Below, piece by piece: positions 52,486-61,970 of a DNA stretch of 64,000 bases. Position 1 is the stretch's first letter. Each line of letters begins with the position of its first letter. The notes beneath the pieces are model-generated. The model was not told where the DNA came from and made no database searches. It was given only the letters and a program-made list of their open reading frames with translations. The translations under genes were made by a program, and so were the position numbers. Source of the stretch: Phytomonospora sp040655735 (GTDB lineage: Bacteria; Actinomycetota; Actinomycetes; Mycobacteriales; Micromonosporaceae); assembly GCF_040655735.1 (NCBI RefSeq), contig NZ_JBFAKK010000003.1, positions 186,001 through 250,000 on the forward strand, in the 5' to 3' direction.

Positions 52486-52771
52486 GGGCCTAGCTCGGGC
52501 CGGCCTGCTCGACCCCGTCCCGCGCTGCTTCGCCCCGCCCCGCCCCGCCCCGCCCAGCGCTGCTTCGCCCCGCCCCGCCCAGCGCTGCTTCGCTTGGCGA
52601 CGCTTCGCTTGCCCCGCTGCCGCCTGCTGCCCAAGCGGGGAGCGGCGCGCATCATCGCTCACTCGCGAGGTGTAGACCCCATTGCGCCCTCACGCCAACC
52701 CCGCGCCGCCCTCGCCGCTCGCACCCCCGTTGCCTCGTTGCCCCGCCCACTCCACGGCACGGACCCCTTGA
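52486..52771. other. GC-rich spacer with short repeats
   Basis: No gene seen. GCGCTGCTTCGCCCCGCCC occurs at 52522 and 52557, with degenerate copies to 52615, in a C-rich run. It precedes the leader-peptide candidate and its promoter. Confidence 0.6.
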
Positions 52772-52792
52772 ATCCTATCGGATTAGTAGGAT
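52772..52792. promoter_or_regulatory. imperfect palindrome ATCCTA-N9-TAGGAT, promoter/operator candidate
   Basis: Arms ATCCTA and TAGGAT are perfect around 9 bases, in an AT-rich island amid GC-rich DNA, ending 11 bp before the leader-peptide ATG. TAGGAT could also be the -10 hexamer. The adjoining GGATATCC is a further palindrome (52789-52796). Confidence 0.5.
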
Positions 52793-52803
52793 ATCCTCGC
52801 CTC

Positions 52804-52908
52804 ATGAGCAGGCGCACCGTCCACACCGGACCATCCGCGACGCGGTCGGTCGTGGTGACGTGCCGCGTGCCGGCCGCCGGGGCCTGTCGGCCCGGCCGCT
52901 GCCGCTGA
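52804..52908 (+). CDS. 34-aa Arg/Cys-rich leader peptide candidate
   Basis: A short frame starting close to the promoter candidate and likely translated from a very short or absent leader. It encodes MSRRTVHTGPSATRSVV followed by a tail with three Cys (residues 20, 28, 33), each next to Arg. Short Cys/Arg peptides of this kind upstream of sulfur-related genes are annotated in actinomycetes as putative leader peptides and may act as cysteine-sensing attenuators. It precedes a winged-helix regulator gene by 113 bp. That stretch contains a GCGGCC-tttcac-GGCCGC hairpin. Translation is not proven. Confidence 0.45.
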   Translation: MSRRTVHTGPSATRSVVVTCRVPAAGACRPGRCR

Positions 52909-53021
52909 TCTCCGCGCATTCCCGCGCCAGCACCTCGCCGCCGCTGCGGCCTTTCACGGCCGCGTGCCCGCAACCACCGCCTCGCCTCTCCGCCGACTCC
53001 TGACCAGGGGGAACCACCCAG

Positions 53022-53663
53022 ATGACCATCCAGCTCGACCACCCGCCGACGACCCGCCTTCCCGTACCCGCCACGGCACCCGCACCGACCGCGCCCCCCG
53101 TCACCGCACCTGCGCCCCTCGCGCCCACCACTCTCTCGCCCCCACCTCCTCCCGCCCCCCGAACCGTCCCCCGACCCGCTCCGCCCGGCCTCACCGTCAC
53201 CATCGAACTCTCCGCGCCCGACTCCGCCCTCAACGAGGAACTCCTCGCCGCCCTCGACGCCGCGCGCGAGCACATCGCGCACCTCGGCGCGGTCACCGTG
53301 ACGGTGCGGGCGGCCGAACCGCCGGCGACCGCGCTCGTCCAGGCACCGGCGGTCGACCCGGCCGACCACGTCCACATCTACCCCGACTCGCGGGTGGTCC
53401 GCCTCGGCGGGGACGAGCTGCCCCTCAGTCGCCTTGAGTTCGACCTCCTCCTCTTCCTCGCCGAGCACCCCGGCCAGGTCTTCAGCCGCTCGCGACTGTT
53501 GGAGGCGGTGTGGAACGACGCCCATGTGGGGCGCCGCACCATCGATGTCCACATCCGCCGCCTGCGCGCCAAGATCGACGACCGCTTCCCGCTGGTCACG
53601 ACCATCCGGGGAGTCGGCTACCGCTTCGACGGCCGAGGCAGGGTCAGCGTGACGCGTTCTTGA
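53022..53663 (+). CDS. winged-helix (OmpR-type) DNA-binding protein without receiver domain
   Basis: A 213-residue protein. ATG 53022 has GGGGGAA upstream. The first 60 residues are Pro/Ala/Thr-rich and probably disordered, a short alpha/beta part follows (LTVTIELSAPDS, EELLAALDAAREHI), and residues about 115-205 are a Trans_reg_C winged helix (RLEFDLLLFLAEHPGQVFSR, LLEAVWNDAHVGRRTIDVHIRRLRAKI, IRGVGYRFD). No response-regulator receiver domain, so it is not controlled by phosphotransfer in the normal way. Possibly regulated through the Cys-rich leader peptide upstream. The 3' end overlaps egtA by 20 bp, tail to tail. Confidence 0.87.
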   Translation: MTIQLDHPPTTRLPVPATAPAPTAPPVTAPAPLAPTTLSPPPPPAPRTVPRPAPPGLTVTIELSAPDSALNEELLAALDAAREHIAHLGAVTVTVRAAEPPATALVQAPAVDPADHVHIYPDSRVVRLGGDELPLSRLEFDLLLFLAEHPGQVFSRSRLLEAVWNDAHVGRRTIDVHIRRLRAKIDDRFPLVTTIRGVGYRFDGRGRVSVTRS

Positions 53664-54906
53664 GCCTGTCGAGGGCGTCGTCGGCGGGGCAGCGTCCGCG
53701 TTCGACGTACCTGGCGACGAAATCCGCGACGGCGTCGGCCACCGGGCCGCCGGCGCCGAGCCGCCCCAGCGCGTCGTGGGCGGCGGTGAAGCAGCCCAGG
53801 GCGGCCGCGGCGAGGTCGGGGTCGGCGAGGCCGTGGTGTGCGGCTCGCCACCAGGGGTCGTCGCCGGAACGCTTGCGCGACAAGGGTTCGAGCGCTTCGA
53901 GCGCCTTGTCGGCGGCGTAGCGGTCGTCGAGGAGGGCCGTGGCGACCGCCAGGGGCACGATCCAGTCGTCGCCGGCCTGCGCGTCGATCATCCGCAGTTC
54001 CAGATACCCCCGCGGGCGGACCGGCGGAAACAGCGTCGACAGGTGGTACTCCAGATCGTCCAATGTGGGCCGACGCGGCGCGCCGAACCTGACCCAGTCG
54101 GCGAAGCTGAGGCGGGTCGGCACGAGCCACGGACGGTCGGGGAAGCGGATCATCATGACGTCGGCCGACATCGCGTAGCGCGCCCAGGCCTCCCGCGGAT
54201 CACCCGCGCCGACCGGCGCGGTGCGGCCCGGATCCATCCGCGACCACACCGACTGCCGCATCGACTTCCAGCGCGTCGGCCGCCCCAGTCGCACCGGCGA
54301 GTTCGCGAAGGCCGCCGCCAGTACCGGCCCGAGCTCGTGCGCCAGCCGCCAGCGCTCGCGGAAGCCCAGCGGCCCGGGCCGTTCGTAGCCGGCGTCGAGG
54401 CAGATCTGCACCGAGGCGGTGTTGGCCATCATCCAGCGACCGGCGCGGCCCTCCCGGTCGAAGTACTGCTCCATGGCGGTGTATCGCGGCGAGCGGGCGA
54501 CCCGGCGCGGCGGGCGCTCGGGGTCGAGTCCGCTGCCCAGCAGGCGGATGCCGAGGGCGTCGAGCGCCGCGCGGACCCTGGTGAGGTCGGCCGACATTTG
54601 CCGGACGCACTCCGCGAGTCCGTCGGCGGGGTGGGAGCTGAGCTCTAAAGCGCCGCCCGGCTCGAAAGTGACGTGACCGTGTCTCGGCGCGGTGCCGGTC
54701 TCGTTCAGCAGCGCGTCGATGATCGAGGGGCGGGTCCGCGAGAGGCGGTCGTGCGAGGGGCGGACGAGCCACTCCAGCTCGACGCCGACCTTGGTCGGCG
54801 GACCGGTGCGGAAGGCGTGGTCGGCGATGTGCCGGAAGGCCTTCTCCTCGGTGAGCGCGTCGTGGTCGGCGGAGGTGCGGGCCGTTGCCGTCGGTGCGTC
54901 GAACAT
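53644..54906 (-). CDS. egtA: glutamate-cysteine ligase, EgtA-like
   Basis: A 420-residue GCS2-family ligase that joins glutamate and cysteine, first step of ergothioneine synthesis in actinobacteria. ATG 54906 has AGGGAG 7 bases upstream. Family marks are KVGVELEWLVRP (metal Glu), GHVTFEPGGALELSSHP, GRWMMANTASVQICLDAG and PRGYLELRMIDAQ. EgtA is normally next to egtB, egtC and egtD, which are absent here up to the neighbouring DoxX genes, so the pathway is either split or the product serves another thiol route. Confidence 0.85.
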   Translation of the reverse strand: MFDAPTATARTSADHDALTEEKAFRHIADHAFRTGPPTKVGVELEWLVRPSHDRLSRTRPSIIDALLNETGTAPRHGHVTFEPGGALELSSHPADGLAECVRQMSADLTRVRAALDALGIRLLGSGLDPERPPRRVARSPRYTAMEQYFDREGRAGRWMMANTASVQICLDAGYERPGPLGFRERWRLAHELGPVLAAAFANSPVRLGRPTRWKSMRQSVWSRMDPGRTAPVGAGDPREAWARYAMSADVMMIRFPDRPWLVPTRLSFADWVRFGAPRRPTLDDLEYHLSTLFPPVRPRGYLELRMIDAQAGDDWIVPLAVATALLDDRYAADKALEALEPLSRKRSGDDPWWRAAHHGLADPDLAAAALGCFTAAHDALGRLGAGGPVADAVADFVARYVERGRCPADDALDRLKNASR

Positions 54907-55010
54907 GCGCGGCTCCCTGTCGCGAGGCGGAACTCTGCGTGAGCTTCCATTGACCATAGGCGTACTGCTCGCAGGGGGCAATACCCTACTGTTCATATAG
55001 GACTACTTGG

Positions 55011-55985
55011 CTATGTCGCATGGTCGACACCGGGTAGAGGGGCCGATCCATTGTGGACCGGCCCCTCCGGTGGTGGCGGCGGATTCGCGGTTAAGCGCAG
55101 GAAGGGCACGGCGCGGACGAGGCCCGTGCGCGCCCATGGTTTGCCGAGGCCGAGCGTGTCGCCGCCCCGGACGAAGGCCAGGCCGAGCATCATCACGGCG
55201 TAGATCAGGTGCTCGTCGAGGAACGGGTTGGTGGTCAGCGGCAGTGAGGCCATCCACATGAAGACCATCAGGATCGTTCCGGTGATCGCGGCCAGCCACA
55301 TGCCGATGCCGAGGATCAGCGCGAGACCGATGCCGGCGAGCCCGATCATGAACAGCCAGTCCGCCCACGTCTGACCCGCCATGGAGTTGAAGAAACCCTT
55401 GAAAGGGCCCTCGACGTTGTTGAGGTATCCGCTCGTCGGGCTGCCGCCGTTGATCCAGGACGCCTCCGACGGCGTCGACTTGCCGAGGCCGAAGAGCTTG
55501 TCGAGGAAGGCCCAGAAGAACACCCAGCCGAGCAGGATGCGGGCCAGCGCGAAGAGGTAGCGCCCCGGGGCCGAGGTGACGGCCATGCCGAGCGTCATCG
55601 CGCGTATCGGCGCCGAGTCGTTGTCCGTGGTGGTCGCGTCGGCCGGTGTCACGACGCCCGCCGCCGGCATCGCCGGTGCGGCCGCGGCCGGAGTCGCGGT
55701 CGTCGTGGACGTCGCGTCGGCCGTGGTGTTGGCGGCCGTGGCCTCGTCGGCGGCCTCGCGGGCTCGCTGCGCGGCCTCGTCGGCACCGATTCGCGAGGTC
55801 TCCGCCTGGTCGGCGGCGTCGCGGGCGCCGGTGTTGAAGGCGGAGATGCCCTCCTCGCCGGCGATGTTGCGGGTACCCGCCTCGCCCGTGGCCGGGTCGT
55901 TGAGGTTCTCGGGATCCGGTGCGGGCTCGGCGGCTCTCTCGCCCGCCTCTCGCCAGGGCTCGCGGCCCGTCGCTGAACTGCTCAT
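55011..55985 (-). CDS. DoxX-family membrane protein with long disordered N-terminus
   Basis: A 324-residue protein. ATG 55985 has GGGAG upstream. Residues 1-120 are polar, Ala/Glu/Thr-rich and probably disordered. The rest has four transmembrane helices of the DoxX type, with the family segment WVFFWAFLDKLFGLG, a GGSPTSGYL loop, ADWLFMIGLAGIGLALILGIG and NPFLDEHLIYAVMMLGLAF. DoxX proteins are linked to thiol/redox and oxidative stress complexes. Paralogue of the gene at 56123. Confidence 0.9.
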   Translation of the reverse strand: MSSSATGREPWREAGERAAEPAPDPENLNDPATGEAGTRNIAGEEGISAFNTGARDAADQAETSRIGADEAAQRAREAADEATAANTTADATSTTTATPAAAAPAMPAAGVVTPADATTTDNDSAPIRAMTLGMAVTSAPGRYLFALARILLGWVFFWAFLDKLFGLGKSTPSEASWINGGSPTSGYLNNVEGPFKGFFNSMAGQTWADWLFMIGLAGIGLALILGIGMWLAAITGTILMVFMWMASLPLTTNPFLDEHLIYAVMMLGLAFVRGGDTLGLGKPWARTGLVRAVPFLRLTANPPPPPEGPVHNGSAPLPGVDHAT

Positions 55986-56092
55986 GTCACTCCCGCCTCT
56001 CGCCATCCCGTAGCGGTCACGGACGAGATCAAGTCTAGGAGGATATGGGCGAACAGTCCCTAATTCATCCAACTCTCTCAATTCCTGCCGAA

Positions 56093-56117
56093 GGGGCCCG
56101 GGCAGAGCCCGGGCCCC
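56093..56117. terminator. terminator of second DoxX gene
   Basis: GGGGCCCGGGC-AGA-GCCCGGGCCCC, an 11-bp perfect stem directly after the minus-strand stop codon at 56123. Confidence 0.85.
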
Positions 56118-56122
56118 GCCGT

Positions 56123-56686
56123 TCAGCGCAGCAGCGGGATCCTGCGCACGAGCGCCGTGCGTGACCACCACCGGCCGAGACCCCAGGTGTCTCCGGCCTT
56201 GGCGAAGGTCAGTCCGATGATCGTGAGCAGGTAGACCAGGTGCTGGTCGAGAAAGGGGTTGGCCGAGATGGGCAGCGAGGACGCCCACAGCGAGCCGAGC
56301 AGCAGAACCCCGCCCACCGACGCCGGCCGCAGGCCGATGCCGAGCACGAGGGCGATGCCGAGTCCGGCCATGCCGCCCATGAAGAGCCAATCCGCCCACG
56401 CCATACCGCTCATCGAGGCGAAGAGCCCGCCGAACGGGCCGTCGACTCCGCTGAGGTAGCCGGAGGTCGGGCTGCCGCCCTCGATCCAGCCTCGTCCGGA
56501 TGGCGTGGGGTGGCCGAAGCCGAAGGTCTTGTCGAGGAAGGCCCACAGGAAGATCCAGCCGAGGGCGATCCGGGCTATCGCGAGCGCTCGTGCGGCCGCG
56601 GGGGTTGCGACGTCGGTGTTGCCGTCGCGTGTGGCGCCGTATAAGGGGTCGGGGCTGGTGTCCTGGCGCGCCGTGATGCCGGTCAT
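56123..56686 (-). CDS. DoxX-family membrane protein
   Basis: A 187-residue four-helix membrane protein from ATG 56686. It repeats the key segments of its neighbour: WIFLWAFLDKTFGFG, GGSPTSGYL, ADWLFMGGMAGLGIALVLGIG and NPFLDQHLVYLLTIIGLTF. It lacks the long disordered N-terminus. The pair arose by tandem duplication. Separate terminators and 137 bp between them suggest independent transcription. Confidence 0.92.
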   Translation of the reverse strand: MTGITARQDTSPDPLYGATRDGNTDVATPAAARALAIARIALGWIFLWAFLDKTFGFGHPTPSGRGWIEGGSPTSGYLSGVDGPFGGLFASMSGMAWADWLFMGGMAGLGIALVLGIGLRPASVGGVLLLGSLWASSLPISANPFLDQHLVYLLTIIGLTFAKAGDTWGLGRWWSRTALVRRIPLLR

Positions 56687-56832
56687 GGAGCACCTTTCGG
56701 TGGTTTGTGCGCTTTGGTGGCGTCAGTATGCCCGAGAGCGCGGTTACTGTAAAGAGTCCGAGCTGATGTCGCGTTTCGCTGAGTTCGCCGCCAGATGGCC
56801 TAACCTGTTCCCAACATTCCCAGGGAGGCCGG

Positions 56833-57603
<771 letters not shown>

Positions 57604-58416
57604 AGGTAGAGGGGCATGGGTAGGGCAGCGATGGGGGAGGGCGGTACGGCGTGGGCGAGCGGGGAGGGCGCACGCCGGGACAGGGGTACGGAGCCGGGTT
57701 GGGGATGGCGGTCGGCGGCGGCGCGCGATGGCCGTGCGATGGCTGGATTCAGCGGGCGGGGATGGCTGTTCGGCGTGCGAGCGGGGAGCATTGTGGGGAT
57801 GGTCTTCGAAGTCTTGCGGTGAGCGGCGCTCGACCGAGGGCGGGCGAGTAGTGGCCGTGGGGCGGTAGCCGGGGCGGGCTTCCAGCGTGTCGGGGATGCG
57901 TGCGAGGCGCTGGCCAGGGTGTGCAGCGGCCGGGGGAGGCAGTGTGCTGCGATTGCGGGGCCGGCCGGCGTGTGCACGCTGCCGGTTCGGCGGCGAGGCG
58001 GCCTGGCCCCACGAGTTGCGGAATGTCGGCGGGCGGTGCGGTGCAGCGGAGGACGGCAGCGGTTCGATGACCGCAGGGATGGCCGAGCGTAAAACGCGTG
58101 GCGGAGAATCCACCAGGCGCCGCGCTCGGCGAACCGCGCGAGCCCGCGAGCCCTGGGCGGCGGGCGCTCGGCGTTGGGTGACCGTGGCCGGTAATGAGGG
58201 CGGGCAGGGAGAGACCGGGCGGCGGTAGCGAGCAGAGCCCGCCGAGGCCGAAGCCATGCGTGTCCCACCCCGCCAGGCGAGATCCGGTGCGAGAGCGGAG
58301 ACCCGGCTGGGCGAGCGCCGAGATGCTGCGAGGCAGCCGAACGCGGGGTTGCTCCGAGACGGCCGGGCGAGCGCCGGGATGCTGCAGGACGGCTGGGTGC
58401 CGAGCACCTGGAACGA

Positions 58417-58774
58417 GGCTGAATGCTCGCCGAGCGCTGCGGCGAGGCCGAGTATGCGGCCAAGCGGCAAGACGCTGCGGGCGGTGGGGTGCGCGGAGAT
58501 GCTGTGACGCGGCCAGGCGGCGAGCAGCGGTGAGTCGGCCGGGCGGGGAGAGGTTGCGGAGGCGGTCGGGTGCGCGCTGAGGTGCTGCGGGAGGGCCGGG
58601 TGTCCAGTGCGGAACACCGGGGTGGCGGGGTGCGTGGCGGGCGGGGGTGCTGGGGCCAGGTGAGCGCCGAGAAGCTGCGGGGGGCGGCTGGGGCGAGCGT
58701 CGGGGCGCTGCGAGACCGCCGAATGGGTGCCGAGGGCCTGCGGCGCGGCTGAATGCTCGCCGAGCGCTGCGGCG
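58417..58774. repeat. diverged direct repeat with exact 28-bp core
   Basis: A 28-bp core starting GGCTGAATGCTCGCCGAGCG is identical at 58417-58444 and 58747-58774. Similarity continues irregularly for about 100 bp after each core (GCGGCCAAGCGG, GAGGTGCTGTGACGCG and the like), spacing 330 bp. Confidence 0.75.
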
Positions 58775-59126
58775 TGAGGCCATGTATACGGCCAAGCGGC
58801 GAGAAGCTGCGGGCTGCCGGGAGAGCGGCGAAAGACGCGGGGCGACCGGGGTGCGCGGAGGTGCGGAGGTGCTGTGACGCGACCAGGTGGGCGACCGAGC
58901 GGCGAGAGGCTGCGAGACGGCATGGTGCGTGGGGCGGTGCTGCGAGGCGAGCGGTGAGAAGTCATCGGCTCGGTGTGGCGGGGTGGCGGGGTGGCTGAGT
59001 GGCGGTGCGGCGGGCGGCGGGCGGCGGGCGGCGGTCAAGCCGTTCCCGGGATGTCGGCGGTCTCGCGAGAACCATGCGGCTCTCAGCCGGACAGCCGCAG
59101 CGATACTCGCCCACAGCATCCTGCGC

Positions 59127-59291
59127 CCCGCCCGCTGCCCTCCGTGCCACCCGCGTGCAGTCGTCTGCGCCCACCCGCAGCCAGTCGCGCCCCCGTGGCC
59201 CCCACGCCCTCCCGGCCCACCCCGCCCGCTGCCCTCCGTGCCACCCGCGCGCAGTCGCCTGCGCCCACCCGCAGCCGCTCGCGCCCCCGTG
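59127..59291. repeat. 71-bp direct repeat, two copies, period 94 bp
   Basis: 59127-59197 and 59221-59291 differ at about four positions in 71. Both start CCCGCCCGCTGCCCTCCGTG and end GCGCCCCCGTG. C-rich on the plus strand. Function unknown. Confidence 0.85.
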
Positions 59292-59322
59292 CCACCCCCA
59301 CCCCCACCCCCACCCCAAGACG

Positions 59323-59359
59323 AAGCCCGGCCCGCGGGGCACGTCCGCGGGCCGGGCTT
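59323..59359. terminator. 15-bp perfect hairpin downstream of MFS gene
   Basis: AAGCCCGGCCCGCGG and its exact complement around a 7-base loop. The only gene reading towards it is the minus-strand MFS gene that stops at 59443, about 85 bp away. Weak T-rich sequence on both sides. Confidence 0.8.
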
Positions 59360-59442
59360 TCTGTCACCGCCACCCCCCACCGGCCTGGTGACCGTCGTGG
59401 CCGGTGGGGGGCCACCGCCTCACCGGTGGCCGGGGGTGGCGG

Positions 59443-60606
59443 CTAAGCCGCCTTCACCACTTCGGGGATGCGGCGGCGGCCGAGTGCCTTGGAGAGCACG
59501 GCCATGGTGACGGCGGCCATGGCGACCATGGCGAAGGAGACGCGCATCGAGGTGAGGTCGGCGATGCCCCCGATGGCGGCGGGTGCGATGAGGCCCGCGG
59601 TGAAGGTGATCGACATGACGCCCGCGACGCCCTGTGCGGGAGTGGCGCCGAGGCGCCCGCCCGCGGCGGCGGCGAGGGGGATCGTCACGGCGGCACCGGT
59701 TCCGATCATCATGAACCCGGCGATGCCGACGGCGGGGTGGTTTGCCAGGGCCACGGTGAGGGCGCCGAGGGCGGCCAGCGACGCGCCGGTCCGCACGGTC
59801 AGCGCCGGGCCGATCCGGCGCACGACCTGGTCGCCCAGAAGCCTCGACACCGCCATGGCCGCGACGAAGGCGGCGTACCCGAACGCCGCGACGGCGGCGG
59901 TCGATCCGGTGATCTGCTCGATGTAGATCGCGGTCCAGTTGTGGCTGGCGCCTTCGACGAACGAGGAGCAGAACCCGACCAGCCCGATCGCCACGATCGC
60001 CTTGGTGGGCACACCGAAGCGGGGCGGCGGGGGAGCGGCGCCCGGGACCGGCGCGGCCGCCGCGGGCAGGGTCGCGCAGGCCAGCTGGGCGAGCGTGACG
60101 GCCGTCAGCGACAGCAGCACGAAGTGCAACCGCACGTCGAGTCCGATGAGGACGGCCAGCGCGCCGATCCCCGCGCCCGTCAGGTTTCCCACGCTCCACA
60201 TGCCGTGCAGCCCGGTCATGATGGACCGCCCGTACGCGTGCTCGACCACGACGGCCTGCGCGTTCGTCGTGACCGTCGAGGTGCCGGCCGCCGCGCCCAT
60301 CACGAACATGGCCGCCGCGAAGGTGTAGATGTTCGGCATCAGCGCCGGCAGCGGCAGCACCATCGTCCACGCCAGCATCGACAGGCGCAGGGCCCCGCGC
60401 TCGCCGAAGCGGTGGATGAGCCGGCCGGCCATCGTCATCGCGACGAATGCGCCGAAGGCCTGCCCCATCAGGGCGATGCCGAGCTGTCCGGTGCCGACGC
60501 CGAGTTCTTCCCTGATGGACAGCAGCCGGGCGGCGAAGGTGCCCGAAACCGTGCCGTGTACTGCGAATACGAGTGCGATGGCGATGCGCGCGCGCCGGGG
60601 GTCCAT
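59443..60606 (-). CDS. MFS transporter, first of a paralogous pair
   Basis: A 387-residue 12-helix MFS protein of the FucP/YbjJ-like type. ATG 60606 is chosen because GGAAAG lies 7 bases upstream, the same arrangement as in its paralogue. Seen: ALVFAVHGTVSGTFAARLLSI in helix 1, GRLIHRFGERGALR (motif A), GTSTVTTNAQAVVVEHAYGRS, LHGMWSVGNLTGAGIG, FCSSFVEGASHNWTAIY. About 40 percent similar to the next gene by eye. Substrate unknown, possibly a sugar given the adjoining ROK regulator. Preceded by a 25-bp element shared with the paralogue. Confidence 0.92.
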   Translation of the reverse strand: MDPRRARIAIALVFAVHGTVSGTFAARLLSIREELGVGTGQLGIALMGQAFGAFVAMTMAGRLIHRFGERGALRLSMLAWTMVLPLPALMPNIYTFAAAMFVMGAAAGTSTVTTNAQAVVVEHAYGRSIMTGLHGMWSVGNLTGAGIGALAVLIGLDVRLHFVLLSLTAVTLAQLACATLPAAAAPVPGAAPPPPRFGVPTKAIVAIGLVGFCSSFVEGASHNWTAIYIEQITGSTAAVAAFGYAAFVAAMAVSRLLGDQVVRRIGPALTVRTGASLAALGALTVALANHPAVGIAGFMMIGTGAAVTIPLAAAAGGRLGATPAQGVAGVMSITFTAGLIAPAAIGGIADLTSMRVSFAMVAMAAVTMAVLSKALGRRRIPEVVKAA

Positions 60607-60640
60607 TGTCGACTTTCCAGGTGGTGGGGCGGTTTCCACC

Positions 60641-60665
60641 GGCAAAACTATCAGTGAGGCTGCCT
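60641..60665. promoter_or_regulatory. shared 25-bp element upstream of MFS gene 1
   Basis: GGCAAAACTATCAGTGAGGC on the plus strand, continuing TGCCT, 35 bp before the ATG. It matches the element at 61916-61940 at 21 of 25 positions and contains the palindrome AGGC-T-GCCT. Read on the gene's strand, TAGTTT could serve as the -10. Confidence 0.6.
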
Positions 60666-60683
60666 ATTAAAAAGTGATTCCGA

Positions 60684-61868
60684 TCATGCCTTCGCCAAGG
60701 TCTCGGCGTCTGCCGAGGTCGTCGCCGCCCCGCGCTCGCGGACCGCGCCGGCTAGGACGAGCATCACCACCGCGACCCCGCCCAGCATCACGAAGGACCA
60801 CGGCAGTGAGGTCACCTCCGCGACCCCGCCCATCGCGCCCGGCGAGACCAGCCCGGCCGGGTACATGATCGTGACGACGCCGGCGATCGCCTGGCTGGGC
60901 ACGGTACTGGCGCGCCCGGCCGCCGAGATGGCCAGCGGGATGATGACGGCCACGCCGAGTCCGATGAGGACGAAGCCCGCGATCGCGGGCACCGGGTCGC
61001 GCGACACCGACACCACGAGCGTCCCGGCGATGGCGAGGATCCCGCTGCCGCGCACGGTCCAGACCGGCCCGATCCTCTGCACCACCATGTCGCCGACGAT
61101 CCGGGCGAGCGCCATCGTCGCGGCGAAGAAGCTGAAGGCGAGGGCGGCGGTGCCCTGGCTGGACTCGGTCACGTTGGCGACGAACACCGTCGTCCAGTCG
61201 TGCGCGGCGCCTTCGATGAAGGCGGCGCAGAAGCCGACGATGCCGACGCCGATGATCGCCTTGCCGGGCAGCACGAAGCGCGGGGGCTTGGCGTCCTCGG
61301 GCCGGGTTCGGGCTTCGGGCAGCCGACCGCAGAAGTAGAGGCCGACGACGATCATCAGCGCCGCCATCACGCCGAGGTGGACGCGGGCGTCGACCTCGGC
61401 GTAGGTGATGGCCGCGCCGATGCCGGCGCCGACGAGGGCGCCGACGCTCCAGAAGCCGTGCAGGCTCGACATGATGGAGCGGCCGAGGCCGCGCTCGATG
61501 AGCACGCCCTGGGCGTTCATGGCCACGTCGGAGGTGCCGGCGGCGGCGCCGTAGAGCAGCAGCGCGACGCACAGCGCGGGCAGGGAGGGCATGAGGGCCG
61601 GGACGGCGAGGGCCATCGTCCACAGCAGGATCAGCAGGCGGGTGGCCGAGCGGCCGCCGAGCCGGTGCACGATCCCCGACGCCATGGGCATGGTGAGGAA
61701 GGCGCCGATGGCCGGGCAGATCAGGGCGAGGCCGAGTTCGCCGTGGCCGAGTTCGAGCCGGTCGGCGAGCCACGGCACGCGAGTCAAGAAGCTGGCTCCG
61801 ACCATGCCGTGCACGGCGAATACCATGGTGATCGTGACCCGGTCGCGCCTGGTCATCGGTTGTTCCAC
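60684..61868 (-). CDS. MFS transporter, second of a paralogous pair
   Basis: A 394-residue 12-helix MFS protein. Start GTG 61868 has GGAAGG 6 bases upstream (ATG 61856 is also in frame); the same GGAA(A/G)GTCGAC leader precedes the paralogue. Matching segments: MVFAVHGMVGASFLTRVPWL, SGIVHRLGGRSATR, GTSDVAMNAQGVLIERGLGRS, LHGFWSVGALVGAGIG, FCAAFIEGAAHDWTTVF. Divergent from the ROK regulator gene. Confidence 0.92.
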   Translation of the reverse strand: MEQPMTRRDRVTITMVFAVHGMVGASFLTRVPWLADRLELGHGELGLALICPAIGAFLTMPMASGIVHRLGGRSATRLLILLWTMALAVPALMPSLPALCVALLLYGAAAGTSDVAMNAQGVLIERGLGRSIMSSLHGFWSVGALVGAGIGAAITYAEVDARVHLGVMAALMIVVGLYFCGRLPEARTRPEDAKPPRFVLPGKAIIGVGIVGFCAAFIEGAAHDWTTVFVANVTESSQGTAALAFSFFAATMALARIVGDMVVQRIGPVWTVRGSGILAIAGTLVVSVSRDPVPAIAGFVLIGLGVAVIIPLAISAAGRASTVPSQAIAGVVTIMYPAGLVSPGAMGGVAEVTSLPWSFVMLGGVAVVMLVLAGAVRERGAATTSADAETLAKA

Positions 61869-61915
61869 GGTCGACCTTCCATCTGAGGGCTCTGTCCGGC
61901 TGGGTGACCGGGCCC

Positions 61916-61940
61916 GGCAAAACTAACAGGTAGGCTCCCT
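61916..61940. promoter_or_regulatory. shared 25-bp element upstream of MFS gene 2 and the ROK gene
   Basis: GGCAAAACTAACAGGTAGGC then TCCCT, 48 bp before the GTG of MFS gene 2 and 30 bp before the ROK start. Near-copy of 60641-60665. Its position between divergent genes and its second copy before the paralogue make it the best operator candidate for the ROK protein. Confidence 0.6.
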
Positions 61941-61970
61941 GATGACTAGTCTTTATCGAGGAGGACTCAA

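Larger units (their letters stand above)
57604..59442. other. gene-free degenerate repeat region
   Basis: 1.84 kb without a convincing gene. The plus strand is strongly G-rich up to about 59040 (GCGAGCGCCGAG, GATGCTGCG and GCGGCCAAGCGG words recur) and C-rich afterwards. Long minus-strand frames translate to Arg/Pro/Ala/Ser strings in which the same block appears twice (RRSARRAFS), a trace of a diverged direct repeat rather than of a protein. The right edge has a 71-bp repeat pair and a strong hairpin terminator. Confidence 0.6.

Noticed and set aside
56690..56832. Possible Mn (yybP-ykoY) riboswitch before terC
   Set aside because: The conserved GGGGAGUA-type loops of that class are not seen.
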